From: Oribacterium sp. UBA4274
Lineage (GTDB): Bacteria > Bacillota > Clostridia > Lachnospirales > Lachnospiraceae
NCBI GenBank assembly: GCA_002396005.1
Contig: DGVW01000107.1
Span: 1-61,827, forward strand
Length of the DNA: 61,827 nucleotides
Direction of reading: 5' to 3'
Of the stretch, positions 26,772 through 35,429 are shown piece by piece. The first letter of the stretch is position 1; the number at the start of each line of letters is the position of its first letter. A program made the position numbers and the translations under genes. The notes under the pieces are model-generated. The model was not told where the DNA came from. It did not search any database and worked only from the letters and a program-made list of their open reading frames with translations.

Positions 26772-28529
26772 GTGGCTAAAGAGTTAAAGAGTCTGAAAAA
26801 ACGACAGCAAAGCAGAAAACAAGCATCCGGAAAGAAGAGTAAGACTGTGGCTTTTATGACCATGTTTCTGCTGATCACCATGAGTGTGGCTGCAGTAGTC
26901 TTTTATGTTTACGAGAAAAAGTATGCACCAAGCAGAGAAATCGCCGATAAGGCAGAGTATTTTGGAGTAAGCGGAGATGACGTAGCCCTGTTTCTCAATG
27001 ATGAGCAGGCTTTTCAGGAGAGTGGAGAGCCGGTTACTGGCAAGATGATCAATGGGGGGATATTTATCCCTTATGAGTGGGTCATGTCCAATCTTAACAG
27101 GGGATATTACTGGGCAAAGGATACCAATAAAATCCTGTACACTCTTCCTACAGAGGTTAAAAGCTATGGACTTGGTGATACTCTTGATGATGGTTCCACA
27201 GCATTTCTCCGGGTTGGAGATTCCACAGATGACTTGTTTCTCAATATAAAATTTGTATCCGAGTACACTGACATAAGGTACAGTACTCACCTTGAAGACG
27301 ATACTAAACGTGTTTTCATGTTTGATAATTGGGATGATTACAGTGTTGCAACTGTTTCAAGGCGGGAATCGGTACGACTTCTCGGCGGAATAAAGTCAGA
27401 AATCCTCACAAATCTTAAGGCCGGAGACAAGGTCAAGATTCTTGAATCTATGGAGAACTGGAGCAAGGTTCAGACAGAGGATGGATACATCGGGTTTATG
27501 AGAAATAACCGGATGAGTAAGGAAACTGTTGTGACTCCTGAGAGCAGCTTTGATGCACCTGAGTACACACATATTACAAGAAGTGACGGCTCCAAGGTGG
27601 TTCTCGGCTTCCATCAGGTTACATCGACTGCGGCGAATGAATATATGGAGTCCATAACTTCCGGTGTGTCGGGAATGAATGTTATCGCTCCGACATGGTT
27701 TGTACTTGATTCCGATGAAGGTGGATTTAAACATTACTGGACACAGGACTATGTAGATAAGGCTCATGCCAAAGGATATCAGGTTTGGGCGACAGTGAAT
27801 AACTTTGATGCCGGAAATATCGACGAGTCAGTTTTCCTGAAGAGTACAGAGCTGAGACAGGCGCTGGTTAGTAATCTTGTGGCTGTTGCTGCAGCAGGAG
27901 GTATAGATGGCCTCAATATCGACTTTGAGCTTATACCGGAAAGCCTCGGCAGAGATTACGTGCAGTTTATGAGGGAGTTGAGTGTTGCCTGTCGTAATGC
28001 AGGTATCATTCTGTCGGCAGACTGTTACGTTCCGTATGATTACAACAGTTACTACGACATAGAGCAACTTGGAAAGTATATCGATTATGTCCTCATCATG
28101 TGCTACGATGAGCACTATGGCGGAGGTGATGAAGGAAGCGTTGCTTCAATCGGATATGTAAACAGAGGTATATCTGAAGCAACCAAGGCTGTGGATAAGG
28201 ACAGAGTCTTAATCGCTGTTCCTTTCTACACAAGAGTCTGGATCACCAATACAGCAGGAGAAACCTCATCAGATGCCATGGGTATAAGTGATGTCATGAA
28301 GTGGGCCGCTTCAAAGGGCGTGGAGTTTACCTGGGACAGTGAACTTGGACAGAATTTCGGACAGATTCAGGATGGAGATCTCGTTAAGAAGGTCTGGATG
28401 GAGGACTATCAGTCCATGCAGCTCAAGGTCGATGCTGTAAAGGAAGCAGATGTGGGCGGAATCGGAGCATGGAAGCTCGGTCAGGAGCCATCTGATATGT
28501 GGCCGATACTTGATCTCAATGGGAGGTAA
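26772..28529 (+). CDS. Membrane-anchored GH18 (SleL/YaaH-like) cell-wall glycosidase with SH3 domain
   Basis: 585 aa from a GTG start (AAGGAG 10 nt upstream). Lys-rich cytosolic tip, one membrane helix (about 26-48), a beta-rich stalk with FIPYEWV resembling copper-amine-oxidase-N-like repeats, an SH3b module (about 190-250, LKAGDKVKILESMENWSKVQ), and a GH18 barrel to the end. The active-site strand reads DGLNIDFE (379-386) with Glu386 as proton donor; Asn382 replaces the first middle Asp, as in the SleL/YaaH peptidoglycan-lytic subgroup (family knowledge). Likely an N-acetylglucosaminidase acting on peptidoglycan outside the cell. First of a tight run with sua5, the dCMP deaminase gene and nth. 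Confidence 0.85.
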   Translation: MAKELKSLKKRQQSRKQASGKKSKTVAFMTMFLLITMSVAAVVFYVYEKKYAPSREIADKAEYFGVSGDDVALFLNDEQAFQESGEPVTGKMINGGIFIPYEWVMSNLNRGYYWAKDTNKILYTLPTEVKSYGLGDTLDDGSTAFLRVGDSTDDLFLNIKFVSEYTDIRYSTHLEDDTKRVFMFDNWDDYSVATVSRRESVRLLGGIKSEILTNLKAGDKVKILESMENWSKVQTEDGYIGFMRNNRMSKETVVTPESSFDAPEYTHITRSDGSKVVLGFHQVTSTAANEYMESITSGVSGMNVIAPTWFVLDSDEGGFKHYWTQDYVDKAHAKGYQVWATVNNFDAGNIDESVFLKSTELRQALVSNLVAVAAAGGIDGLNIDFELIPESLGRDYVQFMRELSVACRNAGIILSADCYVPYDYNSYYDIEQLGKYIDYVLIMCYDEHYGGGDEGSVASIGYVNRGISEATKAVDKDRVLIAVPFYTRVWITNTAGETSSDAMGISDVMKWAASKGVEFTWDSELGQNFGQIQDGDLVKKVWMEDYQSMQLKVDAVKEADVGGIGAWKLGQEPSDMWPILDLNGR

Positions 28530-28531
28530 TA

Positions 28532-29641
28532 ATGGAAACAATAGTTAAAGGCATGGAGGGTGTGGCACAGGCTGCCGAGATAATCAAAAAAGGCGGTCTT
28601 GTAGCATTCCCTACAGAAACAGTATATGGACTAGGGGGTAATGCTTTGGATCCTGAGGCAAGCCGCAAGATCTACGCAGCCAAGGGCAGACCGTCTGACA
28701 ATCCTCTCATAGTTCATGTTTCATGTATCGATGAGGTTAAGCCGCTGGTGTCAGCATTTCCGGAGGACGCAAAGCTCCTTATGGAGAATTTCTGGCCGGG
28801 TCCCCTTACTATCATCATGCCGAAAGCAGATATCGTACCTTATGAAACTACAGGCGGGCTGGAAACGGTTGCCATCAGATGCCCTGAGAATAAGGTCACA
28901 CTTGAGTTTATCAGAGAGGCAGGACTTCCGATTGCAGGACCCAGTGCCAACACTTCGGGAAAACCAAGCCCTACCGAGGCAGAGCATGTACGGCATGATC
29001 TGGATGGAAAGATCGATATGATACTGGATGACGGTCCTGTTGGTATAGGAGTTGAGTCAACTATTGTGGATCTGACAGGTGAGGTGCCTACGCTCCTGAG
29101 GCCCGGTGCTATCACAGTTGAGGATCTCAGTGAGGTTTTGGGAAAGAAAGTTGAGATCGACCCGGCTATCATAGCAGGAGGAGTCAGAGAGGGCATCCAT
29201 CCAAAGGCTCCGGGGATGAAGTATCGTCATTATGCGCCAAACGCAAAGATGACCCTTGTTACAACCGCTCTACTCAAAGAGAAGGACTATGTTGTGACAG
29301 AGGATGAGAGAACTGCAGCTGACAGACAGGTGGCATCCTGTATAGACAAGCTTGTAAGAGAAGATGAGGCAGCAGGACTCAGAGTAGGAATCATTTGCTG
29401 CAGTGAAACAAGAGACCTGTACAACAGCGGAGCAGAAAGAAAGGCAGATATCAAGGTTATAGGACACCGCAGTGAGCCGCTGTCCATGACACATGAGCTT
29501 TTCAGAGTTTTACGTGAGTTTGATGAGGATAAGATCGAGCGCATTTATGCAGAGAGTTACAGTGACAGAGGCGTTGGATTTGCACTTATGAATCGTATGC
29601 GCAAGGCAGCAGGTATGACTGAGATACTTGCGGAGGATTAA
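28532..29641 (+). CDS. sua5: L-threonylcarbamoyladenylate synthase (Sua5/YwlC type)
   Basis: 369 aa, two-domain Sua5 form. The N-terminal YrdC domain (1-210; FPTETVYGLGGNALDPEA, KGRPSDNPLIVHV, SANTSGKPSP, LLRPGAIT) makes threonylcarbamoyl-AMP for t6A37 of ANN-decoding tRNAs. The linker GIHPKAPGMKYRHYAP leads into the C-terminal Sua5 domain. Only 2 nt separate it from the GH18 gene, and GGGAGG overlaps that gene's end, so they are cotranscribed. Confidence 0.93.
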   Translation: METIVKGMEGVAQAAEIIKKGGLVAFPTETVYGLGGNALDPEASRKIYAAKGRPSDNPLIVHVSCIDEVKPLVSAFPEDAKLLMENFWPGPLTIIMPKADIVPYETTGGLETVAIRCPENKVTLEFIREAGLPIAGPSANTSGKPSPTEAEHVRHDLDGKIDMILDDGPVGIGVESTIVDLTGEVPTLLRPGAITVEDLSEVLGKKVEIDPAIIAGGVREGIHPKAPGMKYRHYAPNAKMTLVTTALLKEKDYVVTEDERTAADRQVASCIDKLVREDEAAGLRVGIICCSETRDLYNSGAERKADIKVIGHRSEPLSMTHELFRVLREFDEDKIERIYAESYSDRGVGFALMNRMRKAAGMTEILAED

Positions 29642-29651
29642 AGGAGGCTAA

Positions 29652-30152
29652 ATGGAAGACAGCGGAAAGAGAAAAGATTATATAACGTGGGACGAGTATT
29701 TTATGGGGGTTGCTGAGATGTCAGCCCGCAGATCCAAGGACCCAAACACACAGGTTGGCGCATGCATAGTAAGTGCTGACAACAAGATACTGTCCATGGG
29801 TTACAATGGTTTCCCTAAGGGATGCTCTGATGATGATTTCCCATGGACCAAGATTCACGCAACAGATGATCCGTATAATGCAAAGTACTTTTACTCAACA
29901 CATGCAGAGCTTAACGCGATTCTTAACTATCGAGGCGGCTCACTTGAAGGAACGAAGCTTTATGTTACTCTGTTCCCGTGCAATGAGTGCGCCAAGGCCC
30001 TCATTCAGGCCGGCATCAAAACGCTCATCTACTATTCAGATAAGTATGCTGACACAGCCGCAACCAGAGCCAGCAAGCGAATGCTGGATGCAGCAGGTGT
30101 GCGCTACTATCAGTATGAAGCAACGGGACGTAAGGTGACTTTGGAGCTTTGA
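29652..30152 (+). CDS. comEB: Deoxycytidylate deaminase (ComEB-like)
   Basis: 166 aa, zinc-dependent cytidine/dCMP deaminase superfamily. It produces dUMP for thymidylate synthesis. Zinc ligands and proton shuttle are visible as THAELNAIL and PCNECAKALI; VGACIVSADNKILSMGYNG and the nucleotide-binding DDDFPW loop match dCMP deaminases. AAGGAGG lies 6 nt before the ATG, 10 nt after sua5. Length fits the short ComEB-like group. Confidence 0.9.
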   Translation: MEDSGKRKDYITWDEYFMGVAEMSARRSKDPNTQVGACIVSADNKILSMGYNGFPKGCSDDDFPWTKIHATDDPYNAKYFYSTHAELNAILNYRGGSLEGTKLYVTLFPCNECAKALIQAGIKTLIYYSDKYADTAATRASKRMLDAAGVRYYQYEATGRKVTLEL

Positions 30153-30166
30153 CGGAGAGATGCTCT

Positions 30167-30886
30167 ATGTATATAAAGGGTGAGAGCAAGAAAAAAAGGA
30201 CTGAGAGAGTTCATCAGATCATGGAGATACTTGATGCCCGCTATGGCAGTAATCCACCAACGTTTCTCAAGAGCAGCAATGCATGGCAGCTTTTGTTTGC
30301 CACCATCCTCAGTGCTCAGTGTACTGATGACAGAGTAAATATGGTGACAGAGAAGCTGTTCAAAAAGTATGTGGATCTGGAGGCATTTGCAGCAGCAGAT
30401 ATAGCAGAGCTTGAGGAGGATATCAAGTCCACAGGCTTCTATCATAACAAGGCCAAAAACATAAAGGCCTGTGCAGGAGAACTGCTTAAGAGATTTGACG
30501 GTGTTGTACCGGATACCATAGAGGAACTGGTTACGCTTCCCGGTGTCGGACGGAAGACCGGAAATCTTATATTGGGTCATGTGTATCATAAAAATGCTAT
30601 CGTTGTGGATACTCATGTGAAGCGGGTCTCCAACCGACTGGGACTGGCCGAGTCTGATGATCCTACTAAGACAGAGTATCAGTTAAATGAAACTGTTCCC
30701 GAGGAATACTGGATAAGATGGAACACTCATATCATCGCTCTGGGGCGAAACTTCTGTAAGTCTGCGTCTCCCGATTGTGAGGGCTGTCCTGTAAAGCACT
30801 TGTGCCCAAGCTGCGGCAATAGGGACATACTGGAAGCTACGAGAGCAGGAGTGACCAGCGGAAAGACAAAAAGAAAAGATAGCTGA
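30167..30886 (+). CDS. nth: Endonuclease III
   Basis: 239 aa, HhH-GPD glycosylase/AP lyase of base excision repair. Helix-hairpin-helix LPGVGRKTGN carries the catalytic Lys, and VDTHVKRVSNRLGL the catalytic Asp. The C-terminal cluster C-x6-C-x2-C-x5-C is complete (CKSASPDCEGCPVKHLC), so a 4Fe-4S cluster is expected. The ATG at 30167 has GGAGAG 7 nt upstream and is preferred to a TTG at 30149. Cotranscribed with the dCMP deaminase gene. Confidence 0.95.
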   Translation: MYIKGESKKKRTERVHQIMEILDARYGSNPPTFLKSSNAWQLLFATILSAQCTDDRVNMVTEKLFKKYVDLEAFAAADIAELEEDIKSTGFYHNKAKNIKACAGELLKRFDGVVPDTIEELVTLPGVGRKTGNLILGHVYHKNAIVVDTHVKRVSNRLGLAESDDPTKTEYQLNETVPEEYWIRWNTHIIALGRNFCKSASPDCEGCPVKHLCPSCGNRDILEATRAGVTSGKTKRKDS

Positions 30887-30974
30887 ATCAGGTTATAAGA
30901 CGATGTTTGGCAGAGTCTTCCAAACTGCTGAATCTGAAAACTGGATTATGGCTTAAGTAAAGGAATGAAGAAAT

Positions 30975-31226
30975 ATGTCAGAATGTGAGATGTGTTCAAA
31001 TTACACATATGATGATGAATATGAAGAGTGGGTATGTGATGCCAACATAGATGAGGATGATATGGCCAGGATGTGGAGCGGCAGAAGCAGGCATTGTCCG
31101 TACTGGCACAGTAACGATGAGTACAGAACTGTTAAGCATCAGTCAATCGGACATCTGCCGGGCTACAGTGATGCCGGACACTTTGTGGACGACACCCACG
31201 AGGAGCTGTCAGACGGAGAAGCGTAA
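30975..31226 (+). CDS. Small Cys-rich protein (DUF6472-like)
   Basis: 83 aa, acidic. N-terminal CEMCSNYTYDDEYEEWVC supplies CxxC plus a third Cys, and HCPYW a fourth, followed by DEYRTVKHQS, the pattern I associate with the DUF6472 family of Clostridia. A zinc-bound fold is likely from the Cys spacing. Function unknown. A purine-rich site (AAGAAAT) precedes the ATG; a strong terminator follows. Confidence 0.7.
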   Translation: MSECEMCSNYTYDDEYEEWVCDANIDEDDMARMWSGRSRHCPYWHSNDEYRTVKHQSIGHLPGYSDAGHFVDDTHEELSDGEA

Positions 31227-31231
31227 AAAGT

Positions 31232-31271
31232 CCCGGTGACCGGTTGTAAGAGCAATCGGTTGCCGGGTTTT
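31232..31271 (+). terminator. Terminator after the DUF6472-like gene
   Basis: A 15-bp stem (CCCGGTGACCGGTTG / CAATCGGTTGCCGGG) closed with G-U pairs only on the plus strand, followed by TTTT. Confidence 0.8.
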
Positions 31272-31345
31272 ACTGTATATGCACCGGAAAAGTGTTATAA
31301 TGCGCTAGTAGTTTTAAGATAAAAACATAAAAGGAATCATCATAT

Positions 31346-31954
31346 ATGTTAAATATAGTTTTACATGAACCGGAGATACCATTTAACACCGGAGCTATCG
31401 GAAGGACATGTGTTGCCACCAACACTCCTCTCCATCTCATTCGCCCTTATGGATTTACATTGAGTGACAAATACATAAAGCGTGCAGGTATGGATTATTG
31501 GGCAAAGCTGCATCTCTCAGAGTATAATGATTACGAAGATTTCCTCAGTAAACATCCGGAGATACATTTCGCTGATGAGTTTTGCGGCGGAGAAAAAATG
31601 ACAGATTCCGCTAATGATATGGAATCGCTGAGAACAGATTATAGCGGGTGGACACAGGAAATCATTGAAACACCGAAGATATGGTTTGCGACAACCAAAG
31701 GACAGCATGTCTACAGTGATGCAAAACTCGGGCCTAATGACTACATCATGTTTGGCAAGGAGTCTGCGGGGATACCGGAAGAGATACTCGTGAAGCATCC
31801 AAAATCCTGCATTCGCATACCGATGTGGGGAGATATGCGGTCATTAAATCTCAGTAATTCTGTGGCCATACTTCTGTATGAGGCTTACAGACAGAATGAT
31901 TTCAGAGATCTCAGCAAGGTTGGAGAGCTACATAGATTGAAATGGAATATGTGA
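31346..31954 (+). CDS. trmL: tRNA (cytidine(34)-2'-O)-methyltransferase TrmL
   Basis: 202 aa, SPOUT-class methyltransferase for the wobble ribose of tRNA-Leu. Motifs: N-terminal LHEPEIPFNTGAIGRTC, LIRPYGF, then the knot region FGKESAGIPEEIL, RIPMWGDMRSLNLSNSVAI. The usual length is about 155-160; the extra ~40 residues lie around 74-112 (GGEKMTDSANDMESLRTDY region) in the middle of the domain. The stop codon is inside the first of several inverted repeats. Confidence 0.92.
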   Translation: MLNIVLHEPEIPFNTGAIGRTCVATNTPLHLIRPYGFTLSDKYIKRAGMDYWAKLHLSEYNDYEDFLSKHPEIHFADEFCGGEKMTDSANDMESLRTDYSGWTQEIIETPKIWFATTKGQHVYSDAKLGPNDYIMFGKESAGIPEEILVKHPKSCIRIPMWGDMRSLNLSNSVAILLYEAYRQNDFRDLSKVGELHRLKWNM

Positions 31955-32055
31955 CAGGTTCTTTAGAACCTGTCATGCAGCGTCAGCCCGACGCGAAGCG
32001 TATTTCCATGGGCTGACGTTCCCAGAATATGTGACATATTCTGGGAACGTCAGCC
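31953..32055. repeat. Nested inverted repeats with mutually exclusive pairing
   Basis: Three perfect or near-perfect inverted repeats in 103 nt: GACAGGTTCT / AGAACCTGTC (31953-31974), CGTCAGCCC / GGGCTGACG (31981 with 32010-32018), and a 21-bp perfect palindrome with a 3-nt loop at 32011-32055. The strand GGCTGACG at 32011 can pair with CGTCAGCC on either side (31981 or 32048). No T run follows, so this is not a standard terminator. Confidence 0.75.
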
Positions 32056-32079
32056 AGAATTATAAAGATAAAGAGGTAA

Positions 32080-33810
32080 GTGAGGGTGAATCATAGTCCA
32101 AAAAAGATAAAAAAATACGGAATTGGCGGAGCTGTGATCGTATCCTTACTGACAGTGGCAGCCGGATTTTATATAAAGGAACAGAGTGTTGTCAAAGAGT
32201 ATTGGAGCAAACACAAAAATGCCAGATCACTTGAGGAGATGGAACTTCCGGCAGATATAGAGTCACTGGTGGAGGAAGACATTGACCCTACAGTGGAGAC
32301 AGTGGATGTGAGCAAAAAGACAGGCTGGGTACAGATTGAGGGCAAGTGGTACTACCTTGATGATGACCATGAACCGCTTACGGATCAGTGGATAGATGGC
32401 ATTTACTATGTGGATTCTGATGGTGTTATGCTGAGAGATACCACTACGCCGGACGGACATAAGGTTGACAAAAACGGTGAGATAATCAGCATGACAGGAC
32501 AGGCTTACGGAGCATATTATGCGGAGCTTGAGAAGATAGAAGAGTCCTTTGGGGAAAGCGGAATCGTAAGCTCCGATGTAGCGCTTCAGGATACGGATAA
32601 GTATCATGATATGACCGGACTTTCTCTTGTGCGGCTCATTGATTTCAACCGTGATGGTCTGGAGGAGATGCTGGTTGTCTATCAGGATACCGGAGATCTG
32701 AAGTATCATTTCAGAGTTTACGGGTATGAAGACGAAAAGCTGAAGCTTTACATCGATGATATGGTCGGAGGTAATGGCAATCCTATGGTTTATGCCGTCG
32801 GGACCGAATCACTGGATGACGGTGCAGAATATGTTGTGACCCACGATGGCATCAGCAGACATCGTATCTACGGCTTTAACGATGAGGGGGAGTTTACGAA
32901 GCTTAAGGACATCGGGCTTAGGGAGATAGACGGAGTTGCCACCAACGACTCCGAGGTAGCGAGGATAACAGCCTCGTGGATCTCTTACAATGAAAAGATA
33001 TTTCCACTGACCATGCTCACGGATTACGCATCAAGGATACGGGATATCTATGAAGTAAAGAAGAACCTCAGAGTCGTTGCCAATGCTGTAGACCACGGCG
33101 GCTATAAGGCAGACAAAATCCCTGAAGACCAACCTGATAAAGCAAAAGAATATACAGCACAGGAACTCACAAAAAGAATATATGAGTTTACCCATAATCA
33201 GATCATAGACTACCTCTATGAGGATTTTAACGGTGACGGAGCCCGGGATATGGTGGCCATGACTGTCAGGTACACTCCATTCACCGATCCTTCCGGACAG
33301 ACTGTGGCGCCGGATGAGGCAGACAATACTTTGAAATTTGATGATGGTTATGACTACCTTGCGGAGTGGTGGTATACGGATGGTGAAGATACCTACATGT
33401 TCTACAGCTCCGACATGCCTGTCATGACGGGGCTCAGAATCTATGCTGTACCTACCGACAGTGGAAAGCAACTGGCGGCCACCATGTACTGGAGGGATTC
33501 AATCATGCCGAGATATACCCCGGGAGCTGTGATAAACAACGGAAGAACACCATATGCCATCGATGCCTACGGAACCACAGGCAGAACTACCGGCACAGAA
33601 AGCACCGGAATCATATTCAGGTTCACAAAAGAGTATGGTGCTGCGCAAATGTTTGAGGAAGACGGCTATAACTTTTCTCTGCCGACCAAAGATCGGATAG
33701 AATATGAGCATGCGGTTTATCATATCGAATCGGATGGTACAACAAGTGAAGATTGTTCCTACGGATCCCTAAGATATGATAAGATAGCAGATGTTTGGGT
33801 TGTCAGGTGA
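32080..33810 (+). CDS. Secreted or membrane-anchored protein with cell-wall-binding repeats, unknown function
   Basis: 576 aa from a GTG start (32080, or 32086 with better AGAGG spacing). One N-terminal membrane helix (about 15-32). Residues about 72-130 hold choline-binding-like wall repeats (GWVQIEGKWYYLDDDHEPL, GIYYVDSDGVML). Two Ca-binding-like loops follow, DFNRDGLEEM (about 193) and DFNGDGARDM (about 383), within larger beta-rich domains of the FG-GAP/VCBS look. No catalytic motif. I infer an extracellular wall-attached protein. It lies directly downstream of the palindrome cluster. Confidence 0.75.
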   Translation: MRVNHSPKKIKKYGIGGAVIVSLLTVAAGFYIKEQSVVKEYWSKHKNARSLEEMELPADIESLVEEDIDPTVETVDVSKKTGWVQIEGKWYYLDDDHEPLTDQWIDGIYYVDSDGVMLRDTTTPDGHKVDKNGEIISMTGQAYGAYYAELEKIEESFGESGIVSSDVALQDTDKYHDMTGLSLVRLIDFNRDGLEEMLVVYQDTGDLKYHFRVYGYEDEKLKLYIDDMVGGNGNPMVYAVGTESLDDGAEYVVTHDGISRHRIYGFNDEGEFTKLKDIGLREIDGVATNDSEVARITASWISYNEKIFPLTMLTDYASRIRDIYEVKKNLRVVANAVDHGGYKADKIPEDQPDKAKEYTAQELTKRIYEFTHNQIIDYLYEDFNGDGARDMVAMTVRYTPFTDPSGQTVAPDEADNTLKFDDGYDYLAEWWYTDGEDTYMFYSSDMPVMTGLRIYAVPTDSGKQLAATMYWRDSIMPRYTPGAVINNGRTPYAIDAYGTTGRTTGTESTGIIFRFTKEYGAAQMFEEDGYNFSLPTKDRIEYEHAVYHIESDGTTSEDCSYGSLRYDKIADVWVVR

Positions 33811-33886
33811 ATATGTAAAACTGAGAAGCCAGCGATACGGAGTATTACATCAATTGATTGATGCAGTGTGAGAAAGGGAGGTTTAT

Positions 33887-35251
33887 ATGGGATTCAGAAT
33901 CGAACATGATACCATGGGTGAGATCCAGGTTCAGGAGGAACACTTCTGGGGAGCGCAGACACAGCGGTCTCTTGAGAATTTCCGCATAGGTACAGAAACT
34001 ATACCTATGGAGGTCATTCATGCATTTGCTGTACTTAAGTCCGCAGCAGCTACCGCCAATCTCAAGCTTCAAAAGCTTGACAGTGAGAGAGCTGCAGCCA
34101 TTTCAGAGGCATGCAGGGATATCCTTGATGACAAGTATCCGGATGAGTTTCCGCTCAAAGTCTGGCAGACAGGTTCCGGAACACAGTCAAACATGAACCT
34201 GAACGAGGTGGTGGCGCATATCGTGAGGAAGGATAATCCGGATATAAGCATTCATCCTAACGATCATGTCAATATGTCCCAGTCTTCCAATGATACTTTC
34301 CCGACAGCTATGAATATGGCGGCGGTCATCATGATACATGAAAAGCTGATTCCGGCCATTGACGAGCTTATCTCAACCCTGAAAAGGCTTGAGGATGAGA
34401 ATGTGGATGTGATAAAAATCGGCCGTACCCATCTTCAGGATGCAGTGCCTCTCAGATTCAGTCAGGAGATATCCGGCTGGAGAGGAATGCTGGAGGAGTC
34501 AAGGTCACAGGTCATTGAGGCTTCAGACAGACTCCGCAAGGTAGCCATAGGTGGAACTGCTGTGGGAACCGGACTTAATTGTCCCGAAGGCTTCGATAAG
34601 CTGTGCTGTGAGGAAATATCAAAGCTGTGCGGCGAAAGATTTGAGCCTGATACAAACAAGTTCCATGCACTCACATCAAAGGATGGTTATGTATATACAA
34701 GCGGTGCCCTGAAGGGCCTCGCTGCTAACCTTATGAAGATTGCCAATGACATAAGATGGCTTGCCAACGGTCCTCGCTGCGGACTGGGAGAGATAACCAT
34801 TCCTGAGAATGAGCCGGGAAGCTCCATCATGCCGGGTAAGGTCAATCCTACACAGTGTGAGGCCATCACAATGATTGCCATACAGGTCATGGGTAATGAC
34901 ACAACTATCGGCATCGGCGCTTCACAGGGTAATTTTGAACTCAATGTTTTCATGCCGGTTCTTGCCTATAACATGATACAGTCCATTCGTCTGCTCAGTG
35001 ACGGCATGGTGTCCTTTGACAGGAATTGTGTTTCCGGAATCAAGGCAAAGCGTGAAAAGATGGAGAGCAACCTCAGGAATTCGCTTATGCTTGTTACCTG
35101 CTTAAGTCCTGTAATAGGCTATGAAAATGCCGCACACTGCGCACATAAGGCCTACAAGGAGGACAAAACACTGAAAGAAGCAGTAATGGAGCTTGGTTTT
35201 ATGTCTTCTGAAGAGTACGATGCAGCAGTCAGACCTGAAAAGATGGTTTGA
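33887..35251 (+). CDS. fumC: Fumarate hydratase, class II
   Basis: 454 aa, aspartase/fumarase superfamily; interconverts fumarate and malate. Signature GSSIMPGKVNPTQCE (catalytic Ser loop) near residue 312, substrate-binding SGTQSNMNLNEV and NDHVNMSQSSNDTFPTA, and IGRTHLQDAVPLRFSQE. Class II (iron-free) form of normal length. GGGAGG lies 5 nt before the ATG. Followed by malic enzyme, which consumes or makes malate, so the pair probably works in C4-dicarboxylate and pyruvate metabolism. Confidence 0.96.
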   Translation: MGFRIEHDTMGEIQVQEEHFWGAQTQRSLENFRIGTETIPMEVIHAFAVLKSAAATANLKLQKLDSERAAAISEACRDILDDKYPDEFPLKVWQTGSGTQSNMNLNEVVAHIVRKDNPDISIHPNDHVNMSQSSNDTFPTAMNMAAVIMIHEKLIPAIDELISTLKRLEDENVDVIKIGRTHLQDAVPLRFSQEISGWRGMLEESRSQVIEASDRLRKVAIGGTAVGTGLNCPEGFDKLCCEEISKLCGERFEPDTNKFHALTSKDGYVYTSGALKGLAANLMKIANDIRWLANGPRCGLGEITIPENEPGSSIMPGKVNPTQCEAITMIAIQVMGNDTTIGIGASQGNFELNVFMPVLAYNMIQSIRLLSDGMVSFDRNCVSGIKAKREKMESNLRNSLMLVTCLSPVIGYENAAHCAHKAYKEDKTLKEAVMELGFMSSEEYDAAVRPEKMV

Positions 35252-35429
35252 TGATTTATGCAGGATAAAGTATTGATAATTTGTATTTGAAGTAGAGATT
35301 GTCATACATTAAACTGTAGAAGACGTAAAAAGACAAAGGCATGTAAGGTTTAAGCTTTGTAATACGGAAAAAGTCGTAGAGCGGCAGGAATGCCGCAGAA
35401 TACCACATCAAAGAGGAGAGGAAAACAAC

